The notes under the pieces were generated by a model that saw only the letters and a list, made by a program, of their open reading frames with translations, made no database searches and had not been told where the DNA came from. Position numbers and translations under genes: made by a program. 64,000 nucleotides of DNA, taken from an uncultured Desulfovibrio sp. (lineage in GTDB: Bacteria > Desulfobacterota > Desulfovibrionia > Desulfovibrionales > Desulfovibrionaceae). Shown here one piece after another: positions 54,993 through 63,116 of the stretch (the stretch's first letter is position 1; each line of letters starts with the position of its first letter). The stretch lies in contig NZ_CABSIF010000008.1 in the NCBI RefSeq assembly GCF_902477725.1, positions 148,629-212,628 on the forward strand, written 5' to 3'.

Positions 54993-56048
54993 ATGAACTG
55001 CCATATTATTCCACTCTTTCTTGTAATTTTTCTTTTGACAAATAGCCTGTGTTTTGCAGTTGAACCAGACAAATCCGACAACACACAAGCGGAAAAGAGC
55101 ACTTTTGTACTCTATTATGAGAATGATTCATTTTACCACCACGATGGGTACTATACCAATGCTGTTAAGTTTAGAGTTATATCTAAGCCATTAAATACGC
55201 TTACAAAAAATGGAATTTTCCCGGATAATTTTGACTCGGTAATGGAAAAATTTGAAAAGACACAAACTAAGCAAGTTACACAATACAATATTTCAGCAGG
55301 GGCAGGACAGTCCATTTATACGCCAGAAGATACTACGATTCGCGATCTTCAAGAAGATGATCGCCCGTACGCAGGGTATCTTTACAGTTTCCTGGCCCTG
55401 CACGCCAAGCAGACGCAGATGATGGACACTTTTGAGCTTACAGCGGGCGTGGTGGGGCCAAGCGCCCTGGCGGAATATGCGCAAAATGGCGTCCACCGGT
55501 TGCGCGGGTTTGAAACCGCCAAGGGCTGGGACAACCAACTGCATGATGAGCCTGCCATGACCCTTTCCTGGGGCAGAAACTACCGCCTCAACAAACAAAG
55601 TATTTGGTCGGGATTAAGCTGGGATGTTTTACCGTACCACACACTCACAGCTGGCAACGTGCTGACGCAGGCAACTGCGGGTTCGGAACTGCGCCTTGGC
55701 TGGAACCTGCCCCCATCCTTCACCACTTCACAAATTCATCCCAGTTCGAGCATTGGTGCGCCAACCCCCGAAGACATGGGGGGACGACAATCCAAGGATT
55801 GGGGTTTTTATATTTTCGCTGGTGCTGAAGGCCGCGCTGTTGCCCACAATATTTTTCTGGATGGCAACACCTGGGGTGACAGTCATCGCGTGGCCAAAGA
55901 CCCCTTTGTGGGGGAAGCAAGTTTTGGAGCAGCCGTAACCATAAACAGCCTGCAAATTGCCTACAGACACGTTTATCTGACTGAAGAATTCAAAAAGCAG
56001 AAGGAGGCACAAAACTTTGGTTCCATTACTCTTGTTTTACCTTTTTAG
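54993..56048 (+). CDS. LpxR-like lipid A deacylase (DUF2219)
   Basis: This 351-aa outer-membrane protein has a signal peptide (about 1-23) and the LpxR pattern: YENDSF near residue 42, a Tyr/Asn pair (YYTNAVKF), and DDRPYAGYLYSFLAL, ending in aromatic Phe (LVLPF). In Salmonella, LpxR removes the 3'-acyloxyacyl chain of lipid A in a calcium-dependent way. Here it is inferred to remodel lipid A under envelope stress. AAGGAAC lies 7 bases before the ATG. Catalytic residues were not aligned. Confidence 0.83.
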   Translation: MNCHIIPLFLVIFLLTNSLCFAVEPDKSDNTQAEKSTFVLYYENDSFYHHDGYYTNAVKFRVISKPLNTLTKNGIFPDNFDSVMEKFEKTQTKQVTQYNISAGAGQSIYTPEDTTIRDLQEDDRPYAGYLYSFLALHAKQTQMMDTFELTAGVVGPSALAEYAQNGVHRLRGFETAKGWDNQLHDEPAMTLSWGRNYRLNKQSIWSGLSWDVLPYHTLTAGNVLTQATAGSELRLGWNLPPSFTTSQIHPSSSIGAPTPEDMGGRQSKDWGFYIFAGAEGRAVAHNIFLDGNTWGDSHRVAKDPFVGEASFGAAVTINSLQIAYRHVYLTEEFKKQKEAQNFGSITLVLPF

Positions 56049-56143
56049 TGCGTCAAATGTGGTATGAATTGATATTCGCCAACATGGCAATGGTCGATCT
56101 GAATAAGGAGAGCATGATGCATGATATCAATAAGGAAATTATA

Positions 56144-56638
56144 ATGGTCAAAATGACGTACTGGTTTATGTTTTGTGTGGCAGCAATGGTCGTCATAATG
56201 GTTATATGGGCCTTTCCTGGCAATGCACATGCAGCGAACACTGAAAAACAGGGCAGTGCGCCCGTTATTACGTTGAAGATGTGGGATTCTTCATCAGAGC
56301 TTGAGCAATACGCTTTTCTTGCAGGCATTGTGAGCGTGTTTGAGCTCGAAAAGGAATGGCAGGGTCAAAAAGGCATTCTGCCGTTGCGGCAGAGCATGGT
56401 CGGCAGCTGGTGCACCGGGCTGGACGGTATGAGCCTCACACAGATTCGCAGTGCCGTTAACAGCTACAGCATGAATAATCCCAGCAAGCAGGACAGACTT
56501 GTTCTTGATGTGTTGTGGAGTGAGTTGGTGCAGCCCAAGCTTAAAGCTTCAATGCCTGGTTCTGGAAGTGACACTTCCACGAGGCTTGAGCAAACCATGG
56601 GAAGCCACAAGAAACAAAAAACTCAGCCTGCATATTAA
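56144..56638 (+). CDS. Secreted protein of unknown function (164 aa)
   Basis: A hydrophobic signal (MVKMTYWFMFCVAAMVVIMV...NAHA, about residues 1-30) precedes a helical domain with two Trp (LKMWDSS, KEWQGQKG) and GSWCTGLDGMSL. No family recognised. AAGGAA lies 6 bases before the ATG at 56144. The ATG at 56117, with AAGGAG 6 bases upstream, is an alternative start that would add nine residues. It lies 95 bases after the LpxR-like gene and 19 bases before the glycine-zipper gene, so it shares their transcript. Confidence 0.6.
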   Translation: MVKMTYWFMFCVAAMVVIMVIWAFPGNAHAANTEKQGSAPVITLKMWDSSSELEQYAFLAGIVSVFELEKEWQGQKGILPLRQSMVGSWCTGLDGMSLTQIRSAVNSYSMNNPSKQDRLVLDVLWSELVQPKLKASMPGSGSDTSTRLEQTMGSHKKQKTQPAY

Positions 56639-56657
56639 TTAGCTATGGAGAATCATG

Positions 56658-56900
56658 ATGAAACAACTACTTGCCCCAACCATTGCAATTTTTCTTCTGT
56701 TTGCTGGTCCCGTGGCGTGCACAAATATGAGTAAAACCCAACAAGGCGGCCTGTCGGGAGCAGCACTGGGCGCTGGCGCAGGAGCTGGCATAGGCGCGCT
56801 GACGGGAGGAAACTGGGCTGTCGGAGCCGCGGTTGGCGGAGCCCTGGGTGGCTTGGCAGGGGGACTATACGGTAATTCGCAGGACAACAAAAACCGTTAA
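56658..56900 (+). CDS. Small glycine-zipper lipoprotein-like protein
   Basis: The 80-aa protein has a lipoprotein-like signal (MKQLLAPTIAIFLLFAGPVAC, Cys at about 21) and a glycine-zipper block (GGLSGAALGAGAGAGIGALTGG, then GAAVGGALGGLAGG). Such proteins insert in or line the outer membrane and are common near osmotic-stress genes. GGAG lies 7 bases before the ATG at 56658; the ATG at 56655 is an alternative. Confidence 0.75.
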   Translation: MKQLLAPTIAIFLLFAGPVACTNMSKTQQGGLSGAALGAGAGAGIGALTGGNWAVGAAVGGALGGLAGGLYGNSQDNKNR

Positions 56901-57018
56901 GCACACCCCTTGGACACATTAAGCAGTTTGGCAGGCAGATTATGACAAATGGCCTGTCAAACCGCTTGTGGTGGAGGGGAGATATGTGTTGCTTTGCACT
57001 CAGCAGTTTCTGATTCTT

Positions 57019-57750
57019 CTAGGTTTTATCAGGGGCTTTTGGTGGAAAAGGCAATAGGCGGTCGGTTTCTGCTTTGACAACCGCGTAGCATTCACAACAC
57101 AGCTCTTCAAGCTTTGGGCGGTCCAGCACTGTAATCTGCCCCCGGCGGTATTCAATGACCCCCAGTCGCTGCAACTTGCCTGCGGCTTCGGTAACTCCCT
57201 CGCGGCGAACCCCCAGCATGTTGGCGATCAGCTCCTGCGTCATGCTCAACTGATTGCTCGGCAGGCGATCGAGTGAGAGCAAAAGCCAACGGCAGAGCTG
57301 CTGGTCTATGGAATGATGTCGGTTGCATACGGCTGTCTGGGCCATCTGCGTAATTAATGCCTGAACATAGCGCAGCATCAGTTGTAGCATTGCAACGTGA
57401 CGACTAACAGCATCTTTAAAATGCTTGTCGCTCAGGCGGTATGCCTGGCCAGCGCTTTGTACCAAAGCTCTGCTGGAGGTACTTTCTCCTCCCATGAACA
57501 GTGAGATGCCAATGATGCCTTCGTTGCCAACTACGGAAATTTCCGCTGAAGCGCCGTTTTCCATCACATATAATAGCGAGATAATGCAGTCTATTGGAAA
57601 ATAGACATGGCGCATGACATCGCCGGATTCGTATAAAACTTTGCCAAGCGGCATTGACACCAACTCCAGCTGAGGGAGCAACATGTCATAAATATGGGTG
57701 GGTAATGCTGCAAGAAGGCGGTTTTGGTCTGGGGCAGGATCTTTAAGCAT
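57019..57750 (-). CDS. Crp/Fnr-family transcriptional regulator
   Basis: The 243-aa regulator has an N-terminal cyclic-nucleotide-binding-like domain (about 20-130, LGKVLYESGDVMRHVYFP) and a C-terminal helix-turn-helix (about 170-215, SMTQELIANMLGVRREGVTEAAGKLQ). It lacks the Fnr N-terminal Cys cluster and a clear cAMP signature. This subfamily is often found beside CsbD, BON and lmo0937-like genes (recall), so it probably controls the surrounding set. It is divergent from the small membrane gene at 57925; a TGTGC-N6-GCACA palindrome lies between them. Confidence 0.85.
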   Translation of the reverse strand: MLKDPAPDQNRLLAALPTHIYDMLLPQLELVSMPLGKVLYESGDVMRHVYFPIDCIISLLYVMENGASAEISVVGNEGIIGISLFMGGESTSSRALVQSAGQAYRLSDKHFKDAVSRHVAMLQLMLRYVQALITQMAQTAVCNRHHSIDQQLCRWLLLSLDRLPSNQLSMTQELIANMLGVRREGVTEAAGKLQRLGVIEYRRGQITVLDRPKLEELCCECYAVVKAETDRLLPFPPKAPDKT

Positions 57751-57843
57751 CTTGGTATCCTCAAAAGTTATGATAAAATATTATATATTTCATATTTTGT
57801 TCGAGCAATCGTTTTAAAGGTACAATAATAAGTTGGTAATGTA

Positions 57844-57859
57844 TGTGCTCTACCGCACA
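57844..57859. promoter_or_regulatory. Candidate operator TGTGC-N6-GCACA between the regulator and the membrane gene
   Basis: TGTGCTCTACCGCACA is a perfect 5+5 inverted repeat with a 6-base gap. This resembles Crp/Fnr-type sites, which also use a TGTG(A/C)-N6 spacing. It sits 81 bases before the ATG at 57925. The Crp-like protein encoded next to it is the obvious candidate binder. Confidence 0.45.
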
Positions 57860-57924
57860 CGCGTATCTGATTTTTAATGACGCTTCTGCTCATGAAGCAA
57901 TTAACATCAAACACAGAGGTGCAT

Positions 57925-58071
57925 ATGCTTGAAATGATTGCTGTTGTCCTTGTCATATTGTGGTTATTGGGAATAATTACATCCTATTCATTGGGTGGCT
58001 TTATCCACATACTTTTGGTCATTGCGGTTGTCGTTATCGTAATCAGATTTTTGCAGGGCCGACGGCTCTAG
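57925..58071 (+). CDS. Small hydrophobic lmo0937-family membrane protein
   Basis: This 48-aa protein has two membrane segments (MLEMIAVVLVILWLLGII and IHILLVIAVVVIVIRFL) around a short loop with SYSLGG, the pattern of lmo0937-type proteins. The chosen ATG follows GAGG by 7 bases. Function unknown; the family is often stress-induced. It is divergent from the Crp-like gene. Confidence 0.8.
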   Translation: MLEMIAVVLVILWLLGIITSYSLGGFIHILLVIAVVVIVIRFLQGRRL

Positions 58072-58294
58072 AAGTGGTTTCACTTCTTTCCGCTAGATAC
58101 AGGTCAGATTCTTCTCACGGAATTTTTCCTGTGTCCGCCAGCCAATGAACTGTTGCCCACCGCTCTGAGAGTAATGCTTATCCTAAGCGGATGCACTGCT
58201 CCCTTGGCCGACCTTTAACGGACAGATGGCATGGCGACGCATTATCAAACTCGTCATGTATTTTGATGCCCCCGCAACAAAAATGCGGCGCTTA
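58072..58294. other. Short non-coding stretch
   Basis: No gene supported. GAAGTGGTTTCACTTC near 58071-58086 can form a small hairpin that may end the membrane gene transcript. Otherwise nothing recognised. Confidence 0.4.
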
Positions 58295-58335
58295 CGGCAT
58301 ATATTCACCGCAATTTTTGCGGTGAATATATGCCG
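58295..58335. repeat. 19-bp perfect palindrome (operator-like) upstream of a Fic remnant
   Basis: CGGCATATATTCACCGCAA (58295-58313) and its exact reverse complement (58317-58335) are separated only by TTT. It lies 22 bases before the decayed Fic gene. Partial copies of the half-site occur nearby (GCGGTGATT at 58343 and TATATTCAC at 58358). Confidence 0.7.
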
Positions 58336-58357
58336 AAGAAATGCGGTGATTCTGCGC

Positions 58358-58875
58358 TATATTCACGAAAGGCGGCCGGACTGACCATCATTTCAGTGGG
58401 CCATTGCAAAGCTGGCGGAACAGCTTGCCGCCATGCGCCACAAGCCGGGTCTGCTCCAAGGGGGGATGCAAGCCCTTGGCTTCTCCTCGCGCTGAGGCTG
58501 GCTTGGAGATTTTGCCCCTGGATGCGGTGAAGTCGAGCGTAATTGAAGGGGAATCCCGTGACGTGGCACAGGTGCGCTCTTCACTGGCTCGAAGGCTTGG
58601 AATTGACATCGGCGGCCTGATGCCCTGAGCAGAAACGCGGAAGCCGTTGTTGAAATGATGCTGGGCGCAAACGCCAGCGAGCTATCATCAACCGCCTGTT
58701 AACCGGATTCGAGGGAAAACTGACCAGCGGCAAATACGCAAAACTGGCGAAATGTTCGCCGGATACGGCCTTGCGGGATATTCGGGAATTGATCGGATAA
58801 GACATTTTGCGACAAGGCGAGAGCGGCGGGCGCAGCACGAGCTATACCTTGGTGAAGAAAGCTGCCAATCAATAA
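58358..58875 (+). pseudogene. Decayed Fic-family protein gene
   Basis: The first frame reads like the N-terminal DUF4172 part of Fic proteins, with TGA (58382) replacing the expected Trp before PSFQW, then MRHKPGLLQGGMQALGFSS. A frameshift near 58494 leads to VKSSVIEGESRDVAQVRSSL and ARRLGIDIGGL. Another shift leads to AEAVVEMMLGAN. The central Fic motif (HPFxDGNGR) is missing. The tail reads LTSGKYAKLAKCSPDTALRD, then GGRSTSY before TAA 58873. It is a broken toxin/AMP-transferase-type gene. Confidence 0.78.
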
Positions 58876-58906
58876 GGCTCCAAATTACGGGGAAAACGCC
58901 CAAAAC

Positions 58907-58939
58907 GAAAAAAGCTCCTACGATTTCTCGTAAGAGCTT
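58907..58939 (-). terminator. Terminator of tRNA-Glu
   Basis: AAGCTC-C-TACGA (58912-58923) pairs with TCGTA-A-GAGCTT (58928-58939); on the minus strand a T run follows the stem. It lies 11 bases beyond the tRNA 3' end. Confidence 0.75.
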
Positions 58940-58950
58940 GCTTTCTTAAT

Positions 58951-59029
58951 TGGCGTCCCCAAGGGGATTTGAACCCCTGTCGACGGCGTGAAAGGCCGTT
59001 GTCCTGGGCCGGCTAGACGATGGGGACGC
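58951..59029 (-). tRNA. tRNA-Glu (anticodon TTC)
   Basis: The minus strand folds as a 76-base tRNA plus encoded CCA. The acceptor stem is GCGTCCC/GGGACGC, the anticodon loop CTTTCAC carries TTC, and the T-arm is GGGGTTCAAATCCCC. It delivers Glu to GAA/GAG codons. It borders the accessory region; tRNA 3' ends are common integration sites, but I found no second copy of the 3' end in the window. Confidence 0.95.
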
Positions 59030-59341
59030 GCTGTGAAGGGTGTATTTACGGCAATAGGGGGCAGGTGTCAAGCGACTTTTTAAAATTGGCATAAAATTCA
59101 GCGGTCAGGAGCTTCGCGATGGCCAGATCAAGAGCTGGGGTTTCCTAATCCTGTCGCGCCGCTAAATCAGTTAGGCCGCTATCCCTTCCCCCACAAAGTC
59201 CGTTCTCCCACTACCCCACTGCAACCTAAGCTGGCCCAGCCCCCAACCCGCGCAAGTGCCCTCCCCCCGGCAGCCCTTTCTTGCGGCTAGTAACCCGCTG
59301 ACGGATTGCATGTTTGCCCCGGCCTGAGGTATAAGCACGGC
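59030..59341. other. Gene-free stretch between tRNA-Glu and the NifA-like gene
   Basis: No gene supported in about 310 bases. It should hold the tRNA promoter (minus strand) and that of the activator gene (plus strand); neither could be assigned with confidence. No sigma-54 GG-N10-GC element was noticed. Confidence 0.5.
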
Positions 59342-60949
59342 ATGCAAAAATCCAGCAATACATCTCCCCGTCCCGGCACCGTGTCGCGCTCTCCCGCCAA
59401 CGCAGACAGCCACCGCGAAGAGCAGCTGCGCCTTTTGTTGGATCTTTCCAATGTGGTCAACTCCGCCACGGATGTGGGGGTTGCCCTGAACAAGGCGCTC
59501 CAGCTCATGGCAGAGCATCTGCACATGATGCGCGGCGCGATCACGCTTATTTCGCCCAACAGCGGCGAAATCCGCATCGAGGCTGCCTACGGCCTCAAAC
59601 CCGCCGAGGCCCGCCGGGGCCGCTACGTGCGCGGCGAGGGCATCACCGGACGCGTGATCGAAACCGGGCGCTCCATGTACATATCTAATGTATCTGAAGA
59701 GCCCCTTTTTCTGAACCGCACCCGCTCTCGCGATCTGGGAAAGGAGGGCATTTCCTTCATCTGCGTGCCTATCTGCCTTAACGACCAGGTTGTGGGCGCG
59801 CTGTCGGTTGACCATCTGCTCGTGGACGATGCCACGCTTGAAGACGAAATGCGCCTGCTCACCATTATATCAACCCTGCTTGGGCATGCCGCCCTCGAAT
59901 CGCAGGGCCGCATGGATGAAGAAGCTTCCTCGCCCCTGAGGCCGCGCGGCTTTGTGGGCAATTCCGAAGTGATGCAAAAGGTCTACGCGCAGATTGCGCA
60001 GGTTGCCCCGTCCGGCACCACAGTTTTTCTACAGGGCGAATCCGGCACGGGCAAAGAACTTGCTGCGCGCTCCATCCATTCGGGCAGCACACGCGCCAAC
60101 AAGCCCTTTATTTCGCTCAACTGCGCCGCATTGCCAGAAAACCTCATTGAAAGCGAACTGTTCGGCCATGAGCGCGGAGCCTTTACCGGCGCAAACGCCA
60201 CACGCAAGGGGCGCTTTGAGCTTGCCAACGGCGGCACGCTGTTTTTGGATGAGGTGGGCGAGCTTTCGCTCATGACCCAGGCAAAATTGCTGCGCGTGTT
60301 GCAGGAAAGGGCCTTTGAGCGTCTTGGCGGCATGGAAACGCATTATGTTGATGTGCGCTTTATCACCGCCACCAACCGCGATCTGGAAAAAATGGTTGAG
60401 GAAGAAACCTTCCGCCGCGATCTGTTCTACCGCCTCAATGTCTTCCCCATTTTCCTGCCGCCCCTGAGTTTCCGGCCAGAGGACATTCTGCCGCTGGCAA
60501 ACCACTTTATCAAAAAATACGCGCTGGCCAACGGGCGCAATAATGTGCGCCTCTCCCTTTCTGTTATGGATATGCTGCAACGCTATACTTGGCCGGGCAA
60601 CATCCGCGAACTTGAAAACGTCATGGAGCGCGCCGTGCTGCTGCTGGGCCGCGAAGGCCTTGTTCTGCCCCAGCACTTGCCCCCTGCCCTGCACGGCAGC
60701 CGCGCCGCCGCCAGTTCCGGCCTCACGCCCGGGCTGATCCGGCAGGGGCTTTCCGGCAGTTTGCAGGAACAGCTGGACGAACTGGAACGCGCATCAATCA
60801 CCGAAGCGCTTGAGTTCAGCCAGGGCCAGATGGGCAAGGCCGCCGCAAGCCTTGGATTGACGGAAAGGATCATGGCTCTGCGCATGAAAAAGTACGGCAT
60901 AACCTACAAGGCTTTTCGCCCCGTGTACCGTAAGGACGAAACCGAGTAG
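59342..60949 (+). CDS. nifA: NifA-like sigma-54-dependent activator
   Basis: 535 aa from the ATG at 59342 (MQKSSN). The N-terminal GAF domain spans about 28-175, the AAA+ domain about 195-430 (Walker A GESGTGKE, sigma-54 loop GAFTGA at about 279-284, GGTLFLDEVGELS) and the Fis-type helix-turn-helix about 498-522 (MGKAAASLGLTERIMALRMK). The helix-turn-helix and GAF match NifA, the nitrogen-fixation activator. The interdomain Cys cluster of oxygen-sensitive rhizobial NifA is absent. It precedes amtB-glnB-glnN and may control them or distant nif genes. A terminator follows. Confidence 0.85.
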   Translation: MQKSSNTSPRPGTVSRSPANADSHREEQLRLLLDLSNVVNSATDVGVALNKALQLMAEHLHMMRGAITLISPNSGEIRIEAAYGLKPAEARRGRYVRGEGITGRVIETGRSMYISNVSEEPLFLNRTRSRDLGKEGISFICVPICLNDQVVGALSVDHLLVDDATLEDEMRLLTIISTLLGHAALESQGRMDEEASSPLRPRGFVGNSEVMQKVYAQIAQVAPSGTTVFLQGESGTGKELAARSIHSGSTRANKPFISLNCAALPENLIESELFGHERGAFTGANATRKGRFELANGGTLFLDEVGELSLMTQAKLLRVLQERAFERLGGMETHYVDVRFITATNRDLEKMVEEETFRRDLFYRLNVFPIFLPPLSFRPEDILPLANHFIKKYALANGRNNVRLSLSVMDMLQRYTWPGNIRELENVMERAVLLLGREGLVLPQHLPPALHGSRAAASSGLTPGLIRQGLSGSLQEQLDELERASITEALEFSQGQMGKAAASLGLTERIMALRMKKYGITYKAFRPVYRKDETE

Positions 60950-60951
60950 AT

Positions 60952-60977
60952 ATACAGTTTCTACAAAACTGTATTTT
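60952..60977 (+). terminator. Terminator after the NifA-like gene
   Basis: ATACAGTTT (60952-60960) pairs with AAACTGTAT (60966-60974), followed by TTTT. It starts 3 bases after the stop codon. Confidence 0.7.
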
Positions 60978-61312
60978 AAAAAAAGGCCAGAATTTGCTCC
61001 AAATATGAATTTTTTATAATAAATTCTAGTACGTTATTTAATAATTTTTCGCTCATTACAAAGATGTACCAATAATTTCTACATTTTTGCAATTTTTTGA
61101 TTTTTTCATATAAGACACCTAAATAACACAATTATTCAAGAGCCCCCCCATGCGCCAAGAAACAGCGCTCCGGGGGGCCTCTTTTTTTCTACATCAACGT
61201 AGAAATATTCCACAGACGCCAACCTCCTGCAATTCTTCCTGTCTGCCCTTTAAAATAAAAATATACATAAAATCAGTTTGTTACACATTCTACCTCCACA
61301 GCGAAACACATT
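60978..61312. other. AT-rich control region upstream of amtB
   Basis: No gene. About 60990-61135 is very AT-rich. A GC-rich hairpin with a T run (61138-61188) follows. I looked for NifA sites (TGT-N10-ACA) and NtrC sites and found no convincing copy. The open frame reading into amtB from 61150 crosses the promoter and is not considered coding. Confidence 0.5.
61138..61188 (+). terminator. Second hairpin with T run upstream of amtB
   Basis: AAGAGCCCCCC pairs with GGGGGGCCTCTT (one bulge), then a T run (61181-61188). Backup terminator for read-through from nifA, or an attenuator if a promoter lies upstream of it. Confidence 0.65.
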
Positions 61313-61328
61313 TGGCACACTTCATGCC
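61313..61328 (+). promoter_or_regulatory. Sigma-54 promoter of amtB-glnB-glnN
   Basis: TTGGCACACTTCATGC has GG at 61314-61315 and GC at 61326-61327 with the required 10-base gap, and it matches the TGGCAC consensus box. Transcription would begin near 61339, about 150 bases before the amtB ATG. Confidence 0.75.
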
Positions 61329-61491
61329 TAAGCAGGGTATTGCTGCGGCATCGTGCCGCAGTGTGGGCATGGCGCCAGCCCACGAGGATGAGGTTCTATT
61401 AAACGCGGAACGGAACGACGGAAACCAGCCTGCCGCACTGTGCGGCACCCTGCCTCCCTCGCCGGTCCGAACTACGCTGAAGGATGTCCGT

Positions 61492-62700
61492 ATGAACGCC
61501 TCGGATACTGCATTTATTCTGATCTGCGCCTCCATGGTCATGCTGATGACCCCGGCGCTGGCCCTCTTCTACGGTGGCCTGGTTCGCTCCCGCAATATCC
61601 TTTCTACCCACATGCACAGCTACGGCGCGCTGGCTCTCATCTCTGTATTATGGGCCGTTGTGGGTTACACTCTGGCCTTTGGCGAAGATGTGGGCGGCAT
61701 AATCGGCGATCTTTCCTACCTCTTCCTCAAAGGCGTGGGCGGCGAGTCGGCTCCTGCCGCCACCCAGCTGCCCCACACGGTTTTCATGGGGTATCAGTGC
61801 ATGTTTGCTGCTCTTACCGTGGCCCTTATTTCCGGTGCCTACGCTGAGCGCATCCGCTTCTCCGCCATGCTTGTTTTCTCCGGCTTATGGTTGCTCTTCG
61901 TCTACTCGCCCATGGCCCACTGGGTCTGGGGCGGCGGCTGGATGAGCAAGATGGGCGCTCTGGACTTTGCTGGCGGCGCAGTTGTGCACATGTCTTCCGG
62001 CGCGGCGGCTCTTGCCTGTGCCCAGGCCCTTGGACCGCGGCTTTCCACTGGCAGCTCGCATGCAACGCCCAACAACCTGCCCCTTACCCTGCTTGGCGGC
62101 GGCCTGCTCTGGTTCGGCTGGTTCGGCTTCAATGCTGGCAGCGCCCTGGTTTCCGGTCCCCTTGCTGGTCAGGCCCTTGTAACCACCCACATGGCTTCCG
62201 CCTGCGGTATTCTTGGCTGGATGCTCGTTGAATGGATTCGTACCGGCAAGCCCACAAGCCTTGGCGCTATCTCCGGCGCACTGGCGGGCCTTGTGGCCAT
62301 CACCCCCGGCGCGGGCTTTGTGGAAGTGCTGCCCGCCATGCTGATCGGTTTTGTTGGCGGCATCATCTGCTACGGCGGCGTGCTCCTGAAGAATAAGTTC
62401 GGTTACGACGACGCCCTTGACGTGGTCGGCATTCATGGCGTTGGCGGCACCTGGGGTGCGCTTGCCACCGGTCTGTTCGCCTGCGCGGCCATTAACAACT
62501 CAGACGGTCTGTTCTACGGTAATCCTGAACAGGCCTGGATCCAGATCGTGTCCATTGTGGCTACCTGGGGTTATTGCTACATAGTTTCCCGGATAATCCT
62601 CTATGTGGTTGACGCGGTTGTCGGCCTGCGAGTTACGCCTGAAGAGGAATTCACCGGTCTCGATTTGAGCGAGCACAACGAACGCGGCTACTCCCTGTAG
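61492..62700 (+). CDS. amtB: Ammonium transporter AmtB
   Basis: This 402-aa channel protein has about 11 membrane segments. It starts MNASDTAFILICASMVMLMT; the AFFYGG-like region appears as ALALFYGGLVRSRN. Other family motifs are FMGYQCMFAALT, GAVVHMSSGAAAL and DVVGIHGVGGTWGALATGLF. The start at 61492 is chosen because GAAGGATG precedes it and the family begins here. The glnB gene begins 29 bases downstream. In this pairing PII blocks the channel when nitrogen is plentiful. Confidence 0.95.
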   Translation: MNASDTAFILICASMVMLMTPALALFYGGLVRSRNILSTHMHSYGALALISVLWAVVGYTLAFGEDVGGIIGDLSYLFLKGVGGESAPAATQLPHTVFMGYQCMFAALTVALISGAYAERIRFSAMLVFSGLWLLFVYSPMAHWVWGGGWMSKMGALDFAGGAVVHMSSGAAALACAQALGPRLSTGSSHATPNNLPLTLLGGGLLWFGWFGFNAGSALVSGPLAGQALVTTHMASACGILGWMLVEWIRTGKPTSLGAISGALAGLVAITPGAGFVEVLPAMLIGFVGGIICYGGVLLKNKFGYDDALDVVGIHGVGGTWGALATGLFACAAINNSDGLFYGNPEQAWIQIVSIVATWGYCYIVSRIILYVVDAVVGLRVTPEEEFTGLDLSEHNERGYSL

Positions 62701-62729
62701 TCCAACGGGAAACAGCAAAGGAACGACCT

Positions 62730-63068
62730 ATGAAAAAGCTTGAAATCATCATCCGGCCCAGCATGTTTGACAAGGTTAAGGACGCGCTTACCGACATGGG
62801 CATCCACGGCTTGAACTACGTTGAAATCAAGGGCTTTGGTCGCCAGCGTGGGCACACTGAAGTGTATCGCGGCACCACCATGCAGGTGGACTGCCTGCCC
62901 AAGATCAAGGTCGAGGTCGTGCTGCACGACGACATGCTGGAAACTGTTCTGAATGCTGTGGTGTCCATCTCCCGCACAGGACAGGTTGGCGACGGAAAGA
63001 TTTTCATCAGTGATGTGATGGATGCCATCCGCATCCGCACTGGTGAGCGCGGCGATGAGGCCCTTTAA
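62730..63068 (+). CDS. glnB: PII nitrogen regulatory protein, without Tyr51
   Basis: The 112-aa PII trimer subunit has its T-loop at GFGRQRGHTEVYRGTTMQVD, the B-loop TGQVGDGKIFI and the C-loop IRIRTGER. By direct count Tyr46 is present, but position 51 is Met (codon ATG at 62880-62882), so the usual uridylylation site is missing. It should still bind ATP/ADP and 2-oxoglutarate and control AmtB by binding. It lies in the amtB-glnB-glnN operon. Confidence 0.95.
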   Translation: MKKLEIIIRPSMFDKVKDALTDMGIHGLNYVEIKGFGRQRGHTEVYRGTTMQVDCLPKIKVEVVLHDDMLETVLNAVVSISRTGQVGDGKIFISDVMDAIRIRTGERGDEAL

Positions 63069-63116
63069 TCGGGCTGTGCCTGATACTAGCAACAACTTGA
63101 GAAAGGAGACGAGGGT

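Noticed and set aside
61150..61491. N-terminal extension of amtB by 114 codons
   Set aside because: It would cross a terminator hairpin and the sigma-54 promoter; the AmtB family begins at 61492.
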